Assembly: GCF_039503195.1 (NCBI RefSeq)
Contig: NZ_JBCJKP010000001.1
Coordinates: 5,642,001 to 5,706,000 of the forward strand
Direction of reading: 5' to 3'
From: Streptomyces mirabilis
GTDB taxonomy: Bacteria > Actinomycetota > Actinomycetes > Streptomycetales > Streptomycetaceae
Length of the DNA stretch: 64,000 nt
The notes beneath the pieces are model-generated. The model made no database searches. It saw only the letters and a list, made by a program, of their open reading frames with translations, and was not told the DNA's origin. Both the position numbers and the translations under genes were made by a program. This document shows, piece by piece, positions 26,626-35,390 of this stretch (position 1 is its first letter; each line of letters opens with the position of its first letter).

Positions 26626-27981
26626 TCACACGGTGTATTCGTCCGCCACCGACAACGCCTCGTCCAACACCGCGAGCCCCTCCTTCGCCTCCCCCTCGGA
26701 GACGTTGCACGGCGGCGCCACATGAGTCCGGTTCATGTTGATGAACGGCCACAGCCCCCGCGCCTTCGCCGCCGCCCCGAACGCGACCATCGGCCCATTG
26801 GCCTCACCGGCGGCGTTGTACGGCACCAACGGCTCCCGGGTCTCCCGGTCCTTGACCAGCTCCAGCGCCCAGAACACCCCCGTGCCGCGCACCTCACCCA
26901 CACTGGGATGCCGCGCCGCCAGCTCCCGCAGCCCGGGGCCGAGTACCGTCTCCCCGATCCGCGCGGCCTGCTCGACGATGCCCTCCTCCTCCATCACGTT
27001 GATGGTGGCGACGGCGGCGGCACAGGCCAGCGGATGCCCGGAGTACGTGAGCCCCCCGGGGTAGGGCCTCCGGGCGAAGGTCTCCGCGATCGCCGAGGAG
27101 ATCGCGACACCGCCGAGCGGAACGTAGCCCGAGTTCACGCCCTTCGCGAAGGTCATGAGGTCCGGCGTCACGTCGTAGTGGTCCGCCGCGAACCACTTCC
27201 CGGTACGCCCGAACCCCGCCATGACCTCGTCCAGGATGAAGACGATCCCGTACTGGTCGCAGAGCGCCCGCACCCCCGCGAGATAGCCCGGCGGCGGCGT
27301 CATGATCCCCGCGGTCCCCGGAATCGTCTCGAGGATGACGGCCGCGACGGTCCCCGGCCCCTCGAAGGCGATCGTGTCCTCCAGGTGCTGAAGCGCCCGC
27401 TCGCACTCCTGCCGCTCGCTGTCGGAGTGGAAGGGGGAGCGGTAGAGGAACGGCGCCCAGAAGTGGACGACGCCCGCCGCGCCGCTGTCGTTCGGCCAGC
27501 GCCGCGGGTCACCGGTGAGGTTGATCGCGGTGGAGGTGGCCCCGTGGTACGAGCGGTACGCGGAGAGCACCTTCGGACGGCCGGTGTGCAGCCGGGCCAT
27601 GCGCGTGGCGTTCTCGACGGCCTCGGCGCCACCGTTGGTGAAGAAGATCTTGTCCAGGTCGCCCGGGGTCCGCTCGGCGATCAGCCGGGCCGCCTCCGAA
27701 CGGGCCTCCACGGCGAAGGCGGGCGCGAACGTGGACAGGGTCGCGGCCTGTTCCTGGATCGCGGCGACGACCTTCGGGTGCTGGTAGCCGATGTTGGTGA
27801 AGACGAGCCCGCTGGTGAAGTCCAGATACCGCTTGCCTTCGTAGTCCCAGAAGTACGACCCCTCCGCGCCGGCGACGGCGAGCGGGTCGATGAGCTCCTG
27901 AGCGGACCAGGAGTGGAACACGTGCGCGCGGTCCGCGGCCTTCACGGCGGCGCCGACCTGGGGGTTGGGCTGAGGGGTCAT
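26626..27981 (-). CDS. Class III (omega) aminotransferase
   Basis: A 451-residue PLP enzyme of the aspartate aminotransferase family, fold type I class III. Seen: FTNGGAEAVENATRMAR (phosphate binding), VILETIPGTAGIMTPP, ILDEVMAGFGRTGKWFA with the cofactor Asp, and the PLP lysine in MTFAKGVNSGYVPLGG. The amine substrate is not clear. Minus-strand TACGCT at 27994-27989 lies seven bases before the ATG, so the message is likely leaderless. It is divergent from a DJ-1/PfpI-MarR pair, with a double palindrome between. Confidence 0.9.
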   Translation of the reverse strand: MTPQPNPQVGAAVKAADRAHVFHSWSAQELIDPLAVAGAEGSYFWDYEGKRYLDFTSGLVFTNIGYQHPKVVAAIQEQAATLSTFAPAFAVEARSEAARLIAERTPGDLDKIFFTNGGAEAVENATRMARLHTGRPKVLSAYRSYHGATSTAINLTGDPRRWPNDSGAAGVVHFWAPFLYRSPFHSDSERQECERALQHLEDTIAFEGPGTVAAVILETIPGTAGIMTPPPGYLAGVRALCDQYGIVFILDEVMAGFGRTGKWFAADHYDVTPDLMTFAKGVNSGYVPLGGVAISSAIAETFARRPYPGGLTYSGHPLACAAAVATINVMEEEGIVEQAARIGETVLGPGLRELAARHPSVGEVRGTGVFWALELVKDRETREPLVPYNAAGEANGPMVAFGAAAKARGLWPFINMNRTHVAPPCNVSEGEAKEGLAVLDEALSVADEYTV

Positions 27982-28051
27982 GCGCCGAAGCGTAAATGTC
28001 CCCGGAGGGGGCGCGACATCGGCGTCCTGTCTGTGACCGGGGGCTTTCCAC

Positions 28052-28062
28052 GACAGTCTGTC
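28052..28062. promoter_or_regulatory. Possible extra operator half-site
   Basis: GACAGTCTGTC is a short palindrome that repeats the GACAG/CTGTC elements of the larger palindrome 26 bp away. Confidence 0.35.
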
Positions 28063-28087
28063 GGGCTTGGCCGCCGACAACCGCCCA

Positions 28088-28124
28088 TTGTCAGCATGCT
28101 GTCGAAATGACAGCATGCTGACAA
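28088..28124. promoter_or_regulatory. Perfect double palindrome, likely operator
   Basis: TTGTCAGCATGCTGTC (28088-28103) and its exact reverse complement GACAGCATGCTGACAA (28109-28124) flank GAAAT. Each arm holds the palindrome CAGCATGCTG, with centres 19 bp apart. It lies between divergent genes. The nearby MarR (28826) or GntR (25632) regulator is the likely protein. Confidence 0.75.
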
Positions 28125-28181
28125 AGCACCTCACGGCCACCCCCGCACAGGCGCCCTCATGACCCACGCGAGGAGAGAGCG

Positions 28182-28829
28182 ATGAGCGCAACGAGCGCGA
28201 TGAACGACCACGGCAGTGCCGTCCACCTTGCCGTCTACGACACCTACGCCGACTGGGAGACCGGTCACACCACCGCGTATCTCGCCCGCGCCGGCCGCGA
28301 GATCCGGACCGTCGGCCCCACCCGGGAACCGGTGACGACGATCGGCGGTCTCCGGATCCAGCCCGATCTCGCGCTCGACGAACTCCGCCCCGAGGACAGT
28401 TCCCTGCTGATCCTCACCGGCGCCGACCTCTGGGACACCTCCGACGACCTCGCCCCCTTCGCCCGCAAGGCCCGTGCCTTCCTCGACGCGGGCGTGCCGG
28501 TCGCCGCGATCTGCGGGGCGACGGCAGGGCTCGCCCGCGAGGGGCTCCTCGACGACCGGGACCACACCAGTGCCGTGTCCTTCTACCTCGCCGCCACCGG
28601 CTACCGGGGCGCCGGGCGGTACGCCGTCACCGACGCCGTCACCGACGGCAACCTCGTCACCGCCGGACCGACCGAGCCCGTCGCCTTCGCCCGGGAGGTC
28701 CTCCGCCTCCTCGGTGTGTACGAGGGGGAGGTCCTGGACGCCTGGTACCGCCTGTTCCACGACTCCGACGCGTCCGCGTACGCCGTACTGGAGAAGGCCT
28801 CAGGGGCCGCCGAGGAGGCCGCCCGATGA
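28182..28829 (+). CDS. DJ-1/PfpI family protein
   Basis: A 215-residue protein of the class I glutamine-amidotransferase-like fold. The nucleophile elbow is AAICGATAGLA near residue 110, with the cysteine in place; TGADLWDTSDD precedes it. Members act as deglycases, chaperones or hydratases; the reaction here is unknown. ATG 28182 with GAGGAGAG upstream is chosen over ATG 28200. It is coupled to the MarR gene by ATGA. The palindrome at 28088-28124 ends 57 bp before its start. Confidence 0.85.
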   Translation: MSATSAMNDHGSAVHLAVYDTYADWETGHTTAYLARAGREIRTVGPTREPVTTIGGLRIQPDLALDELRPEDSSLLILTGADLWDTSDDLAPFARKARAFLDAGVPVAAICGATAGLAREGLLDDRDHTSAVSFYLAATGYRGAGRYAVTDAVTDGNLVTAGPTEPVAFAREVLRLLGVYEGEVLDAWYRLFHDSDASAYAVLEKASGAAEEAAR

Positions 28830-29314
28830 GCAGGGAACGGCAGAACCTCCTCAGCCGCGCCGCCCTCGGCGTCTTCCGGCTCAACGGCCAGTTCCTCTCC
28901 GTGGCGGACGAACTGGCCCGCCCCGCGGGGCTGACCGCCGCCTGGTGGCAGGTGCTGGGCGCGGTGCTCCCCGAGCCGCTCCCCGTCGCCGGGATCGCCC
29001 GTGTCATGGGCATCACCCGGCAGAGCGTGCAGCGCGTCGCCGATCTGCTGGTCGGCAAGGGCCTCGCCGAGTACCTGCCCAACCCCGCCCACCGCCGCGC
29101 CAAACTGCTCTCCCCGACCGCCGCCGGCCGCACCGCCGTCGCCGCGATCGGCCCCGGCCACGCGACCCTCGCCGACCGGCTGGCGCGGGCGCTCGGGGAG
29201 GACGGCTTCGCCGAGACCGTACGGATCCTGGAGCGACTGTCGGCGGTTCTCGACGAGATCGACGGGGCCGCGACGGACGTCACGGAAACGCCAGGTGCTG
29301 TTACTGAACCGTAG
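28826..29314 (+). CDS. MarR family transcriptional regulator
   Basis: A 162-residue winged-helix protein. The DNA-binding part is LPVAGIARVMGITRQSVQRVADLLVGKGLAEYLPNP (about 50-85), with wing HRRAKLLSPTAAGR, and helices at both ends form the dimer. It is translated with the DJ-1/PfpI gene through ATGA. MarR proteins bind palindromes of about 18 bp in their own promoter, which fits the sites at 28088-28124. Confidence 0.88.
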   Translation: MSRERQNLLSRAALGVFRLNGQFLSVADELARPAGLTAAWWQVLGAVLPEPLPVAGIARVMGITRQSVQRVADLLVGKGLAEYLPNPAHRRAKLLSPTAAGRTAVAAIGPGHATLADRLARALGEDGFAETVRILERLSAVLDEIDGAATDVTETPGAVTEP

Positions 29315-29398
29315 ACACCGCCCCACCCACCTCCCGGTGGGGCCGCACTATCCTCGGCCTCGGGCGGTTGCACAGGCACGGGGGAGGGCGGCACGACG

Positions 29399-31348
29399 AT
29401 GGAGAAGCTGGGGGCGGGGGAACCGCAGCAGATCGGGGCGTACCGACTGCTCGCACGGCTCGGTGCCGGTGGCATGGGACGCGTCTATCTGGCCCGCTCC
29501 GACCGGGGCCGTACCGTCGCGGTGAAGCTGGTGCGCGAGGAACTCGCCGCGCAGGAGGAGTTCCGGGCCCGCTTCCGCCAGGAGGTGCTGGCCGCGCGCC
29601 GGGTCGGCGGCCTCTGGACCGCCCCCGTCCTCGACGCGGACACCGAGGCCGCCGTCCCGTGGGTCGCGACCGGGTATGTCGCCGGACCCTCCCTCCAGAC
29701 GGTCGTGGGCCACGACCACGGAGCGCTACCGGAACGTTCCGTCCGCATCCTCGCGGCCGGACTCGCCCACGCCCTCAAGGACATCCACGCCGCCGGACTC
29801 ATCCACCGCGACCTCAAGCCCTCCAACGTCCTCGTGACCATCGACGGCCCGCGCGTCATCGACTTCGGAATCGCGCGCGCCCTGGAGACCGTCACCGACG
29901 GCGGCCTCACCCGCACCGGCGCCCTCGTCGGCTCGCCCGGATTCATGGCGCCCGAGCAGGTCCGCGGCGACCGCGTCACGCCCGCGTGCGACGTCTTCTG
30001 CCTGGGCTCGGTCCTCTCGTACGCCGCCACCGGCGCCCTGCCCTTCGGGGCGGCGAACAGCGGGGTGCACGCGATGATGTTCCGCATCGCGCAGGAGGAT
30101 CCCGACCTGGACGGCGTACCGGAGGGCCTCGCCGACCTCGTACGGCACTGTCTGCGCAAGGACCCCGCCGCCCGCCCCGGCCTCGACGAGATCCTGGAGC
30201 GCATCGGCGCGGAGGACACCGTCGTGGAAGGACGCTCCCGCGACCCGTGGCTGCCCAGCGCGCTGGTGGCCCAACTCGGGCGGCACGCCGTGCGGTTGCT
30301 CGACACGGAGAACCCGGCCGAGCGCCCCGCACCGGCTCCGGCGCCGCCCCCGGGTCAGGCCACCGCCCCCGCTCAGGAACCGGCCCCGGGATCCGCCCCG
30401 GCGGCCCTGGACCTGTCCAAGTCCTCGGCCGCACCCACCCCTACCTCCGCTCCCGCCCCCGAGGTCGCCCCGGAGCACGCCGCCACCCCGCCCCCGCCGG
30501 GAGGACCGGCCTCGACGGACCACCTCCCGACGCTGATCGCGGGCGCCGACCAGACGTCCCCGCCGGCCGCACCGCCCGCCGCGCACCCCGCGTACGGCCA
30601 TCCCCAGCAGCACCCCAGCCCCACGGGCCCGCCCGCGTACGGCTATCCGCAGGGCGGCTGGGGCGCGCCCGGCTCGTACGGCCCCACGCCACCGTACGGA
30701 CCGGGCCTGCCCGCCACGCCGTACGGCCCCGGGGGCGTCCCCGCGCCCGAGCCGCCGCGCAGAAGCGGCCGCTCCACCGCCGCCCTGATCGTCGTGGCGC
30801 TGGTCGTCGCGCTCGGCGCGGGCGGTTCCGTCTACGCGCTGATGCAGGGCGGCACGGCCAAGGGCACCGACGACGCCAAGGCGTCCTCGGCCGCGTCCAA
30901 GAGCCCGACCTCCCCCGACTCGTCCCCGTCCTCACCCTCCACTCCCTCCTCCCCTTCCGACTCGCCCTCGCCCCAGGCGTCCCAGGACGGCGGCGCGATC
31001 CCGGAGGGGTTCCTCGGCACCTGGGACGCCTCCATCGACAACGCGACGGGCCACAACACCCGCCGACTGACCATCCAGCAGGGCGCCGTGGGCGACACGG
31101 TCCTCTCGCTCGTCGCGGACGGTCCGTCCGGCAGCAGCACCTACCACTGCGTCTTCCGCGCCGAACTGACCGCCGCCCCCGGCGCCGGCGGCCCCTTGGC
31201 GATCGGGCCGTCCGAAGTCACCGGCGGCGCACCGATCTCCTCCTGCTCCCCGGGCGCCGCCTCCGAGATCACCCTGCTGTCCGACGGCCGACTGCGCCGG
31301 GTGAACACGGGCTCGGGTGAGTCGTTGACCTACACGAAGAGTGGATGA
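29399..31348 (+). CDS. Membrane-anchored Ser/Thr protein kinase
   Basis: A 649-residue PknB-type kinase. The glycine loop is LGAGGMGRVYLA, the catalytic lysine K43 (VAVKL), the catalytic loop HRDLKPSN with D138, then DFGIA and GSPGFMAPEQ. Residues about 290-455 are a Pro/Ala-rich linker, one membrane helix spans about 459-481, and a Ser/Pro-rich stretch leads to an outer domain of about 110 residues (FLGTWDASIDN...). There are no PASTA repeats. The outer domain probably senses an envelope signal. A broken PstS-like gene follows at once. Confidence 0.92.
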   Translation: MEKLGAGEPQQIGAYRLLARLGAGGMGRVYLARSDRGRTVAVKLVREELAAQEEFRARFRQEVLAARRVGGLWTAPVLDADTEAAVPWVATGYVAGPSLQTVVGHDHGALPERSVRILAAGLAHALKDIHAAGLIHRDLKPSNVLVTIDGPRVIDFGIARALETVTDGGLTRTGALVGSPGFMAPEQVRGDRVTPACDVFCLGSVLSYAATGALPFGAANSGVHAMMFRIAQEDPDLDGVPEGLADLVRHCLRKDPAARPGLDEILERIGAEDTVVEGRSRDPWLPSALVAQLGRHAVRLLDTENPAERPAPAPAPPPGQATAPAQEPAPGSAPAALDLSKSSAAPTPTSAPAPEVAPEHAATPPPPGGPASTDHLPTLIAGADQTSPPAAPPAAHPAYGHPQQHPSPTGPPAYGYPQGGWGAPGSYGPTPPYGPGLPATPYGPGGVPAPEPPRRSGRSTAALIVVALVVALGAGGSVYALMQGGTAKGTDDAKASSAASKSPTSPDSSPSSPSTPSSPSDSPSPQASQDGGAIPEGFLGTWDASIDNATGHNTRRLTIQQGAVGDTVLSLVADGPSGSSTYHCVFRAELTAAPGAGGPLAIGPSEVTGGAPISSCSPGAASEITLLSDGRLRRVNTGSGESLTYTKSG

Positions 31349-31385
31349 CGAAGCGTCAGTTCGGTTGAAGGGCCGCTGAACTTCA

Positions 31386-31401
31386 CCCGGCGCACGCCGG
31401 G
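31386..31401 (+). terminator. Short hairpin after the kinase gene
   Basis: CCCGGCG and CGCCGGG pair over CA. It lies 38 bp after the stop. The stem is only 7 bp and no T tract follows. Confidence 0.35.
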
Positions 31402-31407
31402 TGTTCC

Positions 31408-31808
31408 CGCCTCGAGCCGTACGGTGACCGCACCTTGGGCTCGGGCAAGGACGACGCGACGGAGCCCGTGGTGCGGTGCGAACTCGACTCCACCGAGCAG
31501 GTGGTGAGCACCGTGGCCGGGTGGCCCGGGGCGATCGGCTACAGCGAACTGAACCTCGCCACCGGGTACAAGGGCCTGCACCAGCTCCTCGACGGACACA
31601 CCGCGTCCGTGGAGGACCTGGAACACGGCACGTCCTCCTACCCGTACCGGGAGATCGAGTACGCCTGCACCTACGGCCGGCCGCCGACTCCCTCGCCTCC
31701 AGCTTCCTCACCCACATCAGCCGCGGCAACGGCCAGGACGTCATCCGCATCCACGGCCACCTACCGTGCGGTACCCGGGTGGGCCTGAAAATCTGCGGCA
31801 CCAACTGA
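31408..31808 (+). pseudogene. Frameshifted remnant of a PstS-like substrate-binding domain
   Basis: One frame reads EPYGDRTLGSGKDDATEP, GWPGAIGYSELNLATGYKGL and then YREIEYACTYGRPP; a second frame continues DSLASSFLTHISRGNGQDVI and RIHGHLPCGTRVGLKICG to a stop at 31808. The shift is near 31680-31690. Both halves match the end of phosphate-binding-type proteins (IGYSEL, EYAYTYG, GHLPC). The N-terminal lobe is missing. Such domains occur beside or fused to Streptomyces kinases, so the kinase at 29399 may have lost a sensor. Confidence 0.6.
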
Positions 31809-31861
31809 TCCTTCGCCCCGCATCCCCCGCCCGCCCGGTTCGTTCGACTGCGGGCCCGGTG

Positions 31862-32064
31862 GGGCCGGCCGCGCAGTTCCCCGCGCCCCTGAAGGGGCGC
31901 GGGCGCGCATCTTTCAGCCCGTCCGGCGCTTGAGGACGCGCCCTTCGGGCGATGCGGGGTCCGGGGCGCGACGATGCGGGGGGCAGGGGGCGGGGCAGCC
32001 CCCGGCGGGTTCGAAGGGGCGGAGCCCCTGGGAGGACGGGACGGGTAGGGGCGGCGGGGGCGAG
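31862..32064. repeat. Dispersed GC-rich intergenic repeat, copy C (rearranged)
   Basis: The left block is inverted (GCGCAGTTCCCCGCGCCCCT at about 31872), then comes GCCCGTCCGGCGCTTGAGGA, and the right block (GTTCGAAGGGGCGGAGCCCC to GGGACGGGTAGGGGCGGCGG) is direct. It lies between the PstS remnant and the SLATT gene end. Confidence 0.75.
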
Positions 32065-32070
32065 GGAGTG

Positions 32071-32810
32071 CTAGCGCGGCTCCGGGGGTCGCTGGCGAGG
32101 CATGTTCGGACGGGTGCCCGGAGGTAACGGCAGCCGCCCAGCCGACGCACCCTCCGCCCGAGGAACCCCGGCCAGCGACGACTGGATCCCCAACGGCGCG
32201 GGCCCGGTCCGGAACTCCACCATCCAGTCCGTCGTCTCCACCCGCACCAACTCCGTCATGTCCTCCGAAAACCGACGCAACACCCCCAGACACCGATCCG
32301 CCGCCTCGCTGGCGGTCCCCTCCGTCGGCCCCAAAACCTCCCGCACACTCTCCGACGCCCAGTCGAACTGCAACACCTGCAACCGGCGCTGTACGGCCTG
32401 CGCGGTCGCCACGTCCCTTATCCACCCGGAGGTCACCCCGAAGAACCGGTCCCCGGCCACGCACGCGACCCCGAGCAGCAGCGCGAGATACCCCCAGGGG
32501 GCGACCCCGCCGACCGCTCCGGTGAGATCCAGCAGGGGAAGCGCGGCCCCGGCCACCGCCCCCGCCGCCGCCCCACCCCGCAGTACCCGCGCCCCCCGCC
32601 GCTTCCACACCCGGTCCGTGAGATACCAGGACGCCGTGTCGAGCGCCCCCCGCTCCACCCACCGGTACAGCTCATGGAGCCGCTCGGCCGGCTCCCCCAG
32701 TCCCCGAGCGGGAACGCCCGGCCGGTCAGATCACCCGGCCGGGTCCCCGCGGCCCCGTCGTCCCGCCCGTCCTGGGGCGGCCCCTCGGGCTGCATCTCCG
32801 GCTGGCTCAC
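32071..32810 (-). pseudogene. SLATT-domain membrane protein gene with a frameshift
   Basis: The 3' part encodes two membrane helices and a helical tail (WYLTDRVWKRRGARVLRG, GVAPWGYLALLLGVACVAGD, then VATAQAVQRRLQVLQFDWAS), the layout of SLATT two-helix proteins linked with conflict systems. The 5' part starts at GTG 32810 (SQPEMQPEGPPQDG) and runs to PLGDWG. The two join smoothly only if a G5 run at about 32693-32697 had six Gs (GDWG-EPAERLHELYRWVERG). No start exists upstream in the downstream frame before GTG 32658. True mutation, phase variation and sequencing error are all possible. Confidence 0.6.
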
Positions 32811-33125
32811 CCGGCACTCCCTACTGGCGAAGGACGACGAAGGACGAAGCTGGTGATGTTGGATGTGCTGGTGACGTTGTGTCTGGTGACGTTGTGTGAT
32901 GTCAAGTGACACGTGGTGCCGAAGCGTCGCTCCCTTCCTACCGCCCAATGGGTGGCGATGGCCCGGGTTTCGCCGCTTTTCCGCCCGGAAGAGGGTCTTG
33001 ATCAGGTATAGGATTCGAGATCGTCTCACTCGAAAGAGTGCTTGGGCGACGGCCCCGCCAACCACGTAGGCTCGTGCTGAACGGGAAAACCCCGTCCAGA
33101 CAGCCGTACGAACCAGGAGCTGATC
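32811..33125. other. Gap upstream of ybaB
   Basis: The left part has repeats of TGGTGACGTTGTG-like units (32848-32890). CACTC-GAAA-GAGTG at 33027-33040 is a small hairpin with a GNRA loop. TATAGGAT at about 33007 could be a -10 region. The ybaB ribosome site AGGAG is at 33115-33119. No gene or known RNA was recognised. Confidence 0.4.
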
Positions 33126-33467
33126 GTGATTCCCGGTGGTGGCCAGCCCAATATGCAGCAGCTGCTCCAGCAGGCCCAGAAGATGCAGCAGGACCTCGCC
33201 GACGCGCAGGAGGAACTCGCGCGCACCGAGGTCGAAGGCCAGGCGGGTGGCGGTCTGGTGACGGCGACGGTGACGGGCTCGGGCGAGCTGCGTGCCCTGG
33301 TCATCGACCCGAAGGCCGTGGACCCCGAGGACACCGAGACCCTCGCCGACCTGGTCGTCGCGGCGGTCCAGGCGGCCAACGAGAACGCCCAGGCGCTCCA
33401 GCAGCAGAAGCTCGGCCCGCTCGCCCAGGGCCTCGGCGGCAGTGGCATCCCCGGCCTGCCTTTCTAA
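33126..33467 (+). CDS. YbaB/EbfC nucleoid-associated protein
   Basis: A 113-residue DNA-binding protein of the YbaB family. It has the long N-terminal helix [24 protein letters not shown], a beta core ([25 protein letters not shown]) and a second helix [15 protein letters not shown]. Start GTG 33126 follows AGGAG. The gene stands next to recR, the usual partner, and ends in a [12 protein letters not shown] tail common in actinobacteria. Confidence 0.95.
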   Translation: MIPGGGQPNMQQLLQQAQKMQQDLADAQEELARTEVEGQAGGGLVTATVTGSGELRALVIDPKAVDPEDTETLADLVVAAVQAANENAQALQQQKLGPLAQGLGGSGIPGLPF

Positions 33468-33524
33468 GACCGGCGGCGGCCAACTACCGTACGTACTGAA
33501 AGATTCCAGGAAGGGCGGCAGTCC

Positions 33525-34124
33525 GTGTACGAAGGCGTGGTCCAGGACCTCATCGACGAGTTGGGGCGGCTGCCCGGCGTCGGTCCCAAGAGCGCGCAGC
33601 GGATCGCCTTCCACATCCTGCAGGCCGAGCCGACGGACGTCCGCCGGCTCGCGCAGTGCCTCATGGAGGTCAAGGCGAAGGTCCGCTTCTGCGCGACCTG
33701 CGGCAATGTGGCGCAGGAGGATCTGTGCAACATCTGCCGCGACCCGCGTCGGGATCTGACCGTCATCTGTGTGGTCGAGGAGCCCAAGGACGTCGTCGCG
33801 GTCGAGCGGACGCGCGAGTTCCGGGGCAAGTACCACGTGCTGGGCGGCGCGATCAGCCCGATCGAGGGCGTCGGCCCCGACGACCTCCGGATAAGGGAAC
33901 TCCTCGCCCGTCTCGCCGACGGCACGGTCACGGAGCTCATTCTCGCCACGGACCCGAACCTGGAGGGCGAGGCGACGGCCACGTACCTCGCCCGCATGAT
34001 CAAGCCCATGGGCCTCAGGGTCACCCGCCTGGCCAGCGGCCTCCCGGTGGGTGGCGACCTGGAATACGCGGACGAGGTCACACTCGGCCGCGCCTTCGAG
34101 GGGAGACGACTCCTAGATGTCTGA
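33525..34124 (+). CDS. recR: Recombination mediator RecR
   Basis: A 199-residue RecR, which works with RecO/RecF to load RecA at gaps. A helix-hairpin-helix lies near the start ([20 protein letters not shown]), a four-cysteine zinc finger at about 57-72 ([16 protein letters not shown]), and the TOPRIM domain at about 80-175 ([29 protein letters not shown]). GTG 33525 follows AGGAAGGGCGG. The stop overlaps the DUF5063 gene. Confidence 0.97.
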   Translation: MYEGVVQDLIDELGRLPGVGPKSAQRIAFHILQAEPTDVRRLAQCLMEVKAKVRFCATCGNVAQEDLCNICRDPRRDLTVICVVEEPKDVVAVERTREFRGKYHVLGGAISPIEGVGPDDLRIRELLARLADGTVTELILATDPNLEGEATATYLARMIKPMGLRVTRLASGLPVGGDLEYADEVTLGRAFEGRRLLDV

Positions 34125-34776
34125 CGCCACGCTGCACGCGACCAGCCAGGACCCGGACGACTTCGTGGTTCAGATCGCGGACCAGGTCGAGAGCTTCATC
34201 GTCGCCGTCACCGAAGTGGCGAAGGGCGACGAGCCGGACTCCGCCGTGCCCTTCCTCCTTCTGGAGGTGTCCCAGCTGCTGCTGGCGGGCGGCCGTCTCG
34301 GCGCGCACGAGGACATCGTCCCCGACGAGCGCTACGAGCCGGACCTCGGTCCGGAGCCGGACGTCGACGACCTGCGTGAGCGTCTCGCGGTCATGCTGGA
34401 CCCGATCGACGTCTACTCCGAGGTGTTCGACCCGTACGAACCGCGCAAGGCCCCGGTGGCCTGCCGCATCTCGGACGACCTCGCGGACGTCATCACCGAT
34501 CTGCGCCACGGCATGGCCCACTACCGCGCGGGCCGCACCACCGAGGCCCTGTGGTGGTGGCAGTTCTCCTACTTCTCCAACTGGGGGTCCACCACCTCGG
34601 CGGCCCTGCGCGCCCTCCAGTCCCTGGTGGCCCACGTCCGCCTGAACCAGCCCCTGGACGACCTCAACGGCCTCGACACCGACCAGGACCTCGGCGAGGA
34701 GGTCCTCGCGGAGGAGGCGGGCCGGGTCATGGCCGAGGAGATCGGCGGGCCGCTCGGCATCAGGTCGTCCAAGTAG
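34117..34776 (+). CDS. DUF5063 domain protein
   Basis: A 219-residue acidic cytosolic protein with conserved DUF5063 pieces: [41 protein letters not shown] and [24 protein letters not shown]. The function is unknown. Its start overlaps the recR stop by 8 nt, and the order ybaB-recR-DUF5063 is a stable actinobacterial arrangement, which hints at a role linked to recombination or the next genes, but nothing shows it directly. Confidence 0.9.
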   Translation: MSDATLHATSQDPDDFVVQIADQVESFIVAVTEVAKGDEPDSAVPFLLLEVSQLLLAGGRLGAHEDIVPDERYEPDLGPEPDVDDLRERLAVMLDPIDVYSEVFDPYEPRKAPVACRISDDLADVITDLRHGMAHYRAGRTTEALWWWQFSYFSNWGSTTSAALRALQSLVAHVRLNQPLDDLNGLDTDQDLGEEVLAEEAGRVMAEEIGGPLGIRSSK

Positions 34777-34794
34777 TCCCGGTCCGGGGTCGAC

Positions 34795-35015
34795 CGGCGG
34801 GCCAGTGTGCCCGGGTGAAGGCGGCGGCGGAGGTCAGCGTGGCGTCGGCGTCGTCCAGCAGGATCTCGTGCGAACCGACCTGATGAGCAGGGGCGCGAGC
34901 CCCGTCAGGTCGGCGAAGACCGGGCTGGCCAGGGGCGTGGCGGGGTCGATCTCGCCCAGGTAGTCGCGGGCGCGGATCTGCAGCCCCTTGGCGGTCAGCG
35001 CGGGATCGACGTCGG
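34795..35015 (-). pseudogene. Remnant of an esterase/lipase gene (alpha/beta hydrolase 3)
   Basis: On the minus strand one frame reads DPALTAKGLQIRARDYLGE, IDPATPLASPVFADLTGL and APLLI; the next frame continues QVGSHEILLDDADATL and FTRAHW. These are the last 80 or so residues of hormone-sensitive-lipase-type esterases (PLASPxFADLxGLPPLLIQVG). A one-base shift near 34886 splits it and the catalytic serine region is gone. Confidence 0.5.
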
Positions 35016-35027
35016 CCTTTCGCCCTG

Positions 35028-35284
35028 ATGGAGGTCGGCAGCCTGCTCCAGCACGCCGTCGACCAGCAGCTGCGCGACGAGGGCGGCCTCAGCTACACCC
35101 AGTCCCAGATCCTCGCCGTGCTCGGGCAGGCCCCCGAGGGGCAGCTGCGGATGACCGACATCGCCGACCGCCTGGTCCACAGTCGCAGCGGACTGACCTA
35201 CCAGGTGGCCCAGTTGGCCAAGGCGGCAAGCCCGTCGCTCACGCCCGGATCGAGCAGCCGCTCCCATGCCCGGCCCACGTCTGA
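35028..35284 (+). pseudogene. Truncated MarR regulator joined to a foreign gene tail
   Basis: From ATG 35028 the frame reads MEVGSLLQHAVDQQLRDEGG, YTQSQILAVLGQAPEGQLRM and TDIADRLVHSRSGLTYQVAQ, a MarR first half. It breaks at about 35224, where the wing should begin. In another frame GKPVAHARIEQPLPCPAHV then ends at a TGA (35282-35284), the tail of an unrelated protein. A deletion probably joined two genes. Confidence 0.5.
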
Positions 35285-35328
35285 TCCAGCGGCGACGGGC
35301 TCGACGTACCGCCACGGCCCCGCCCCAC

Positions 35329-35372
35329 CACCTGGCGGCCTCACCACCGGCACCTGGCGGCCTCACCACCGG
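35329..35372. repeat. Perfect 22-bp tandem duplication
   Basis: The 22-bp unit starting CACCTGGCGGCCTCACCACC occurs twice with no gap, just downstream of the TSUP gene stop. Confidence 0.85.
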
Positions 35373-35390
35373 CACCAGACACCCCACAGG

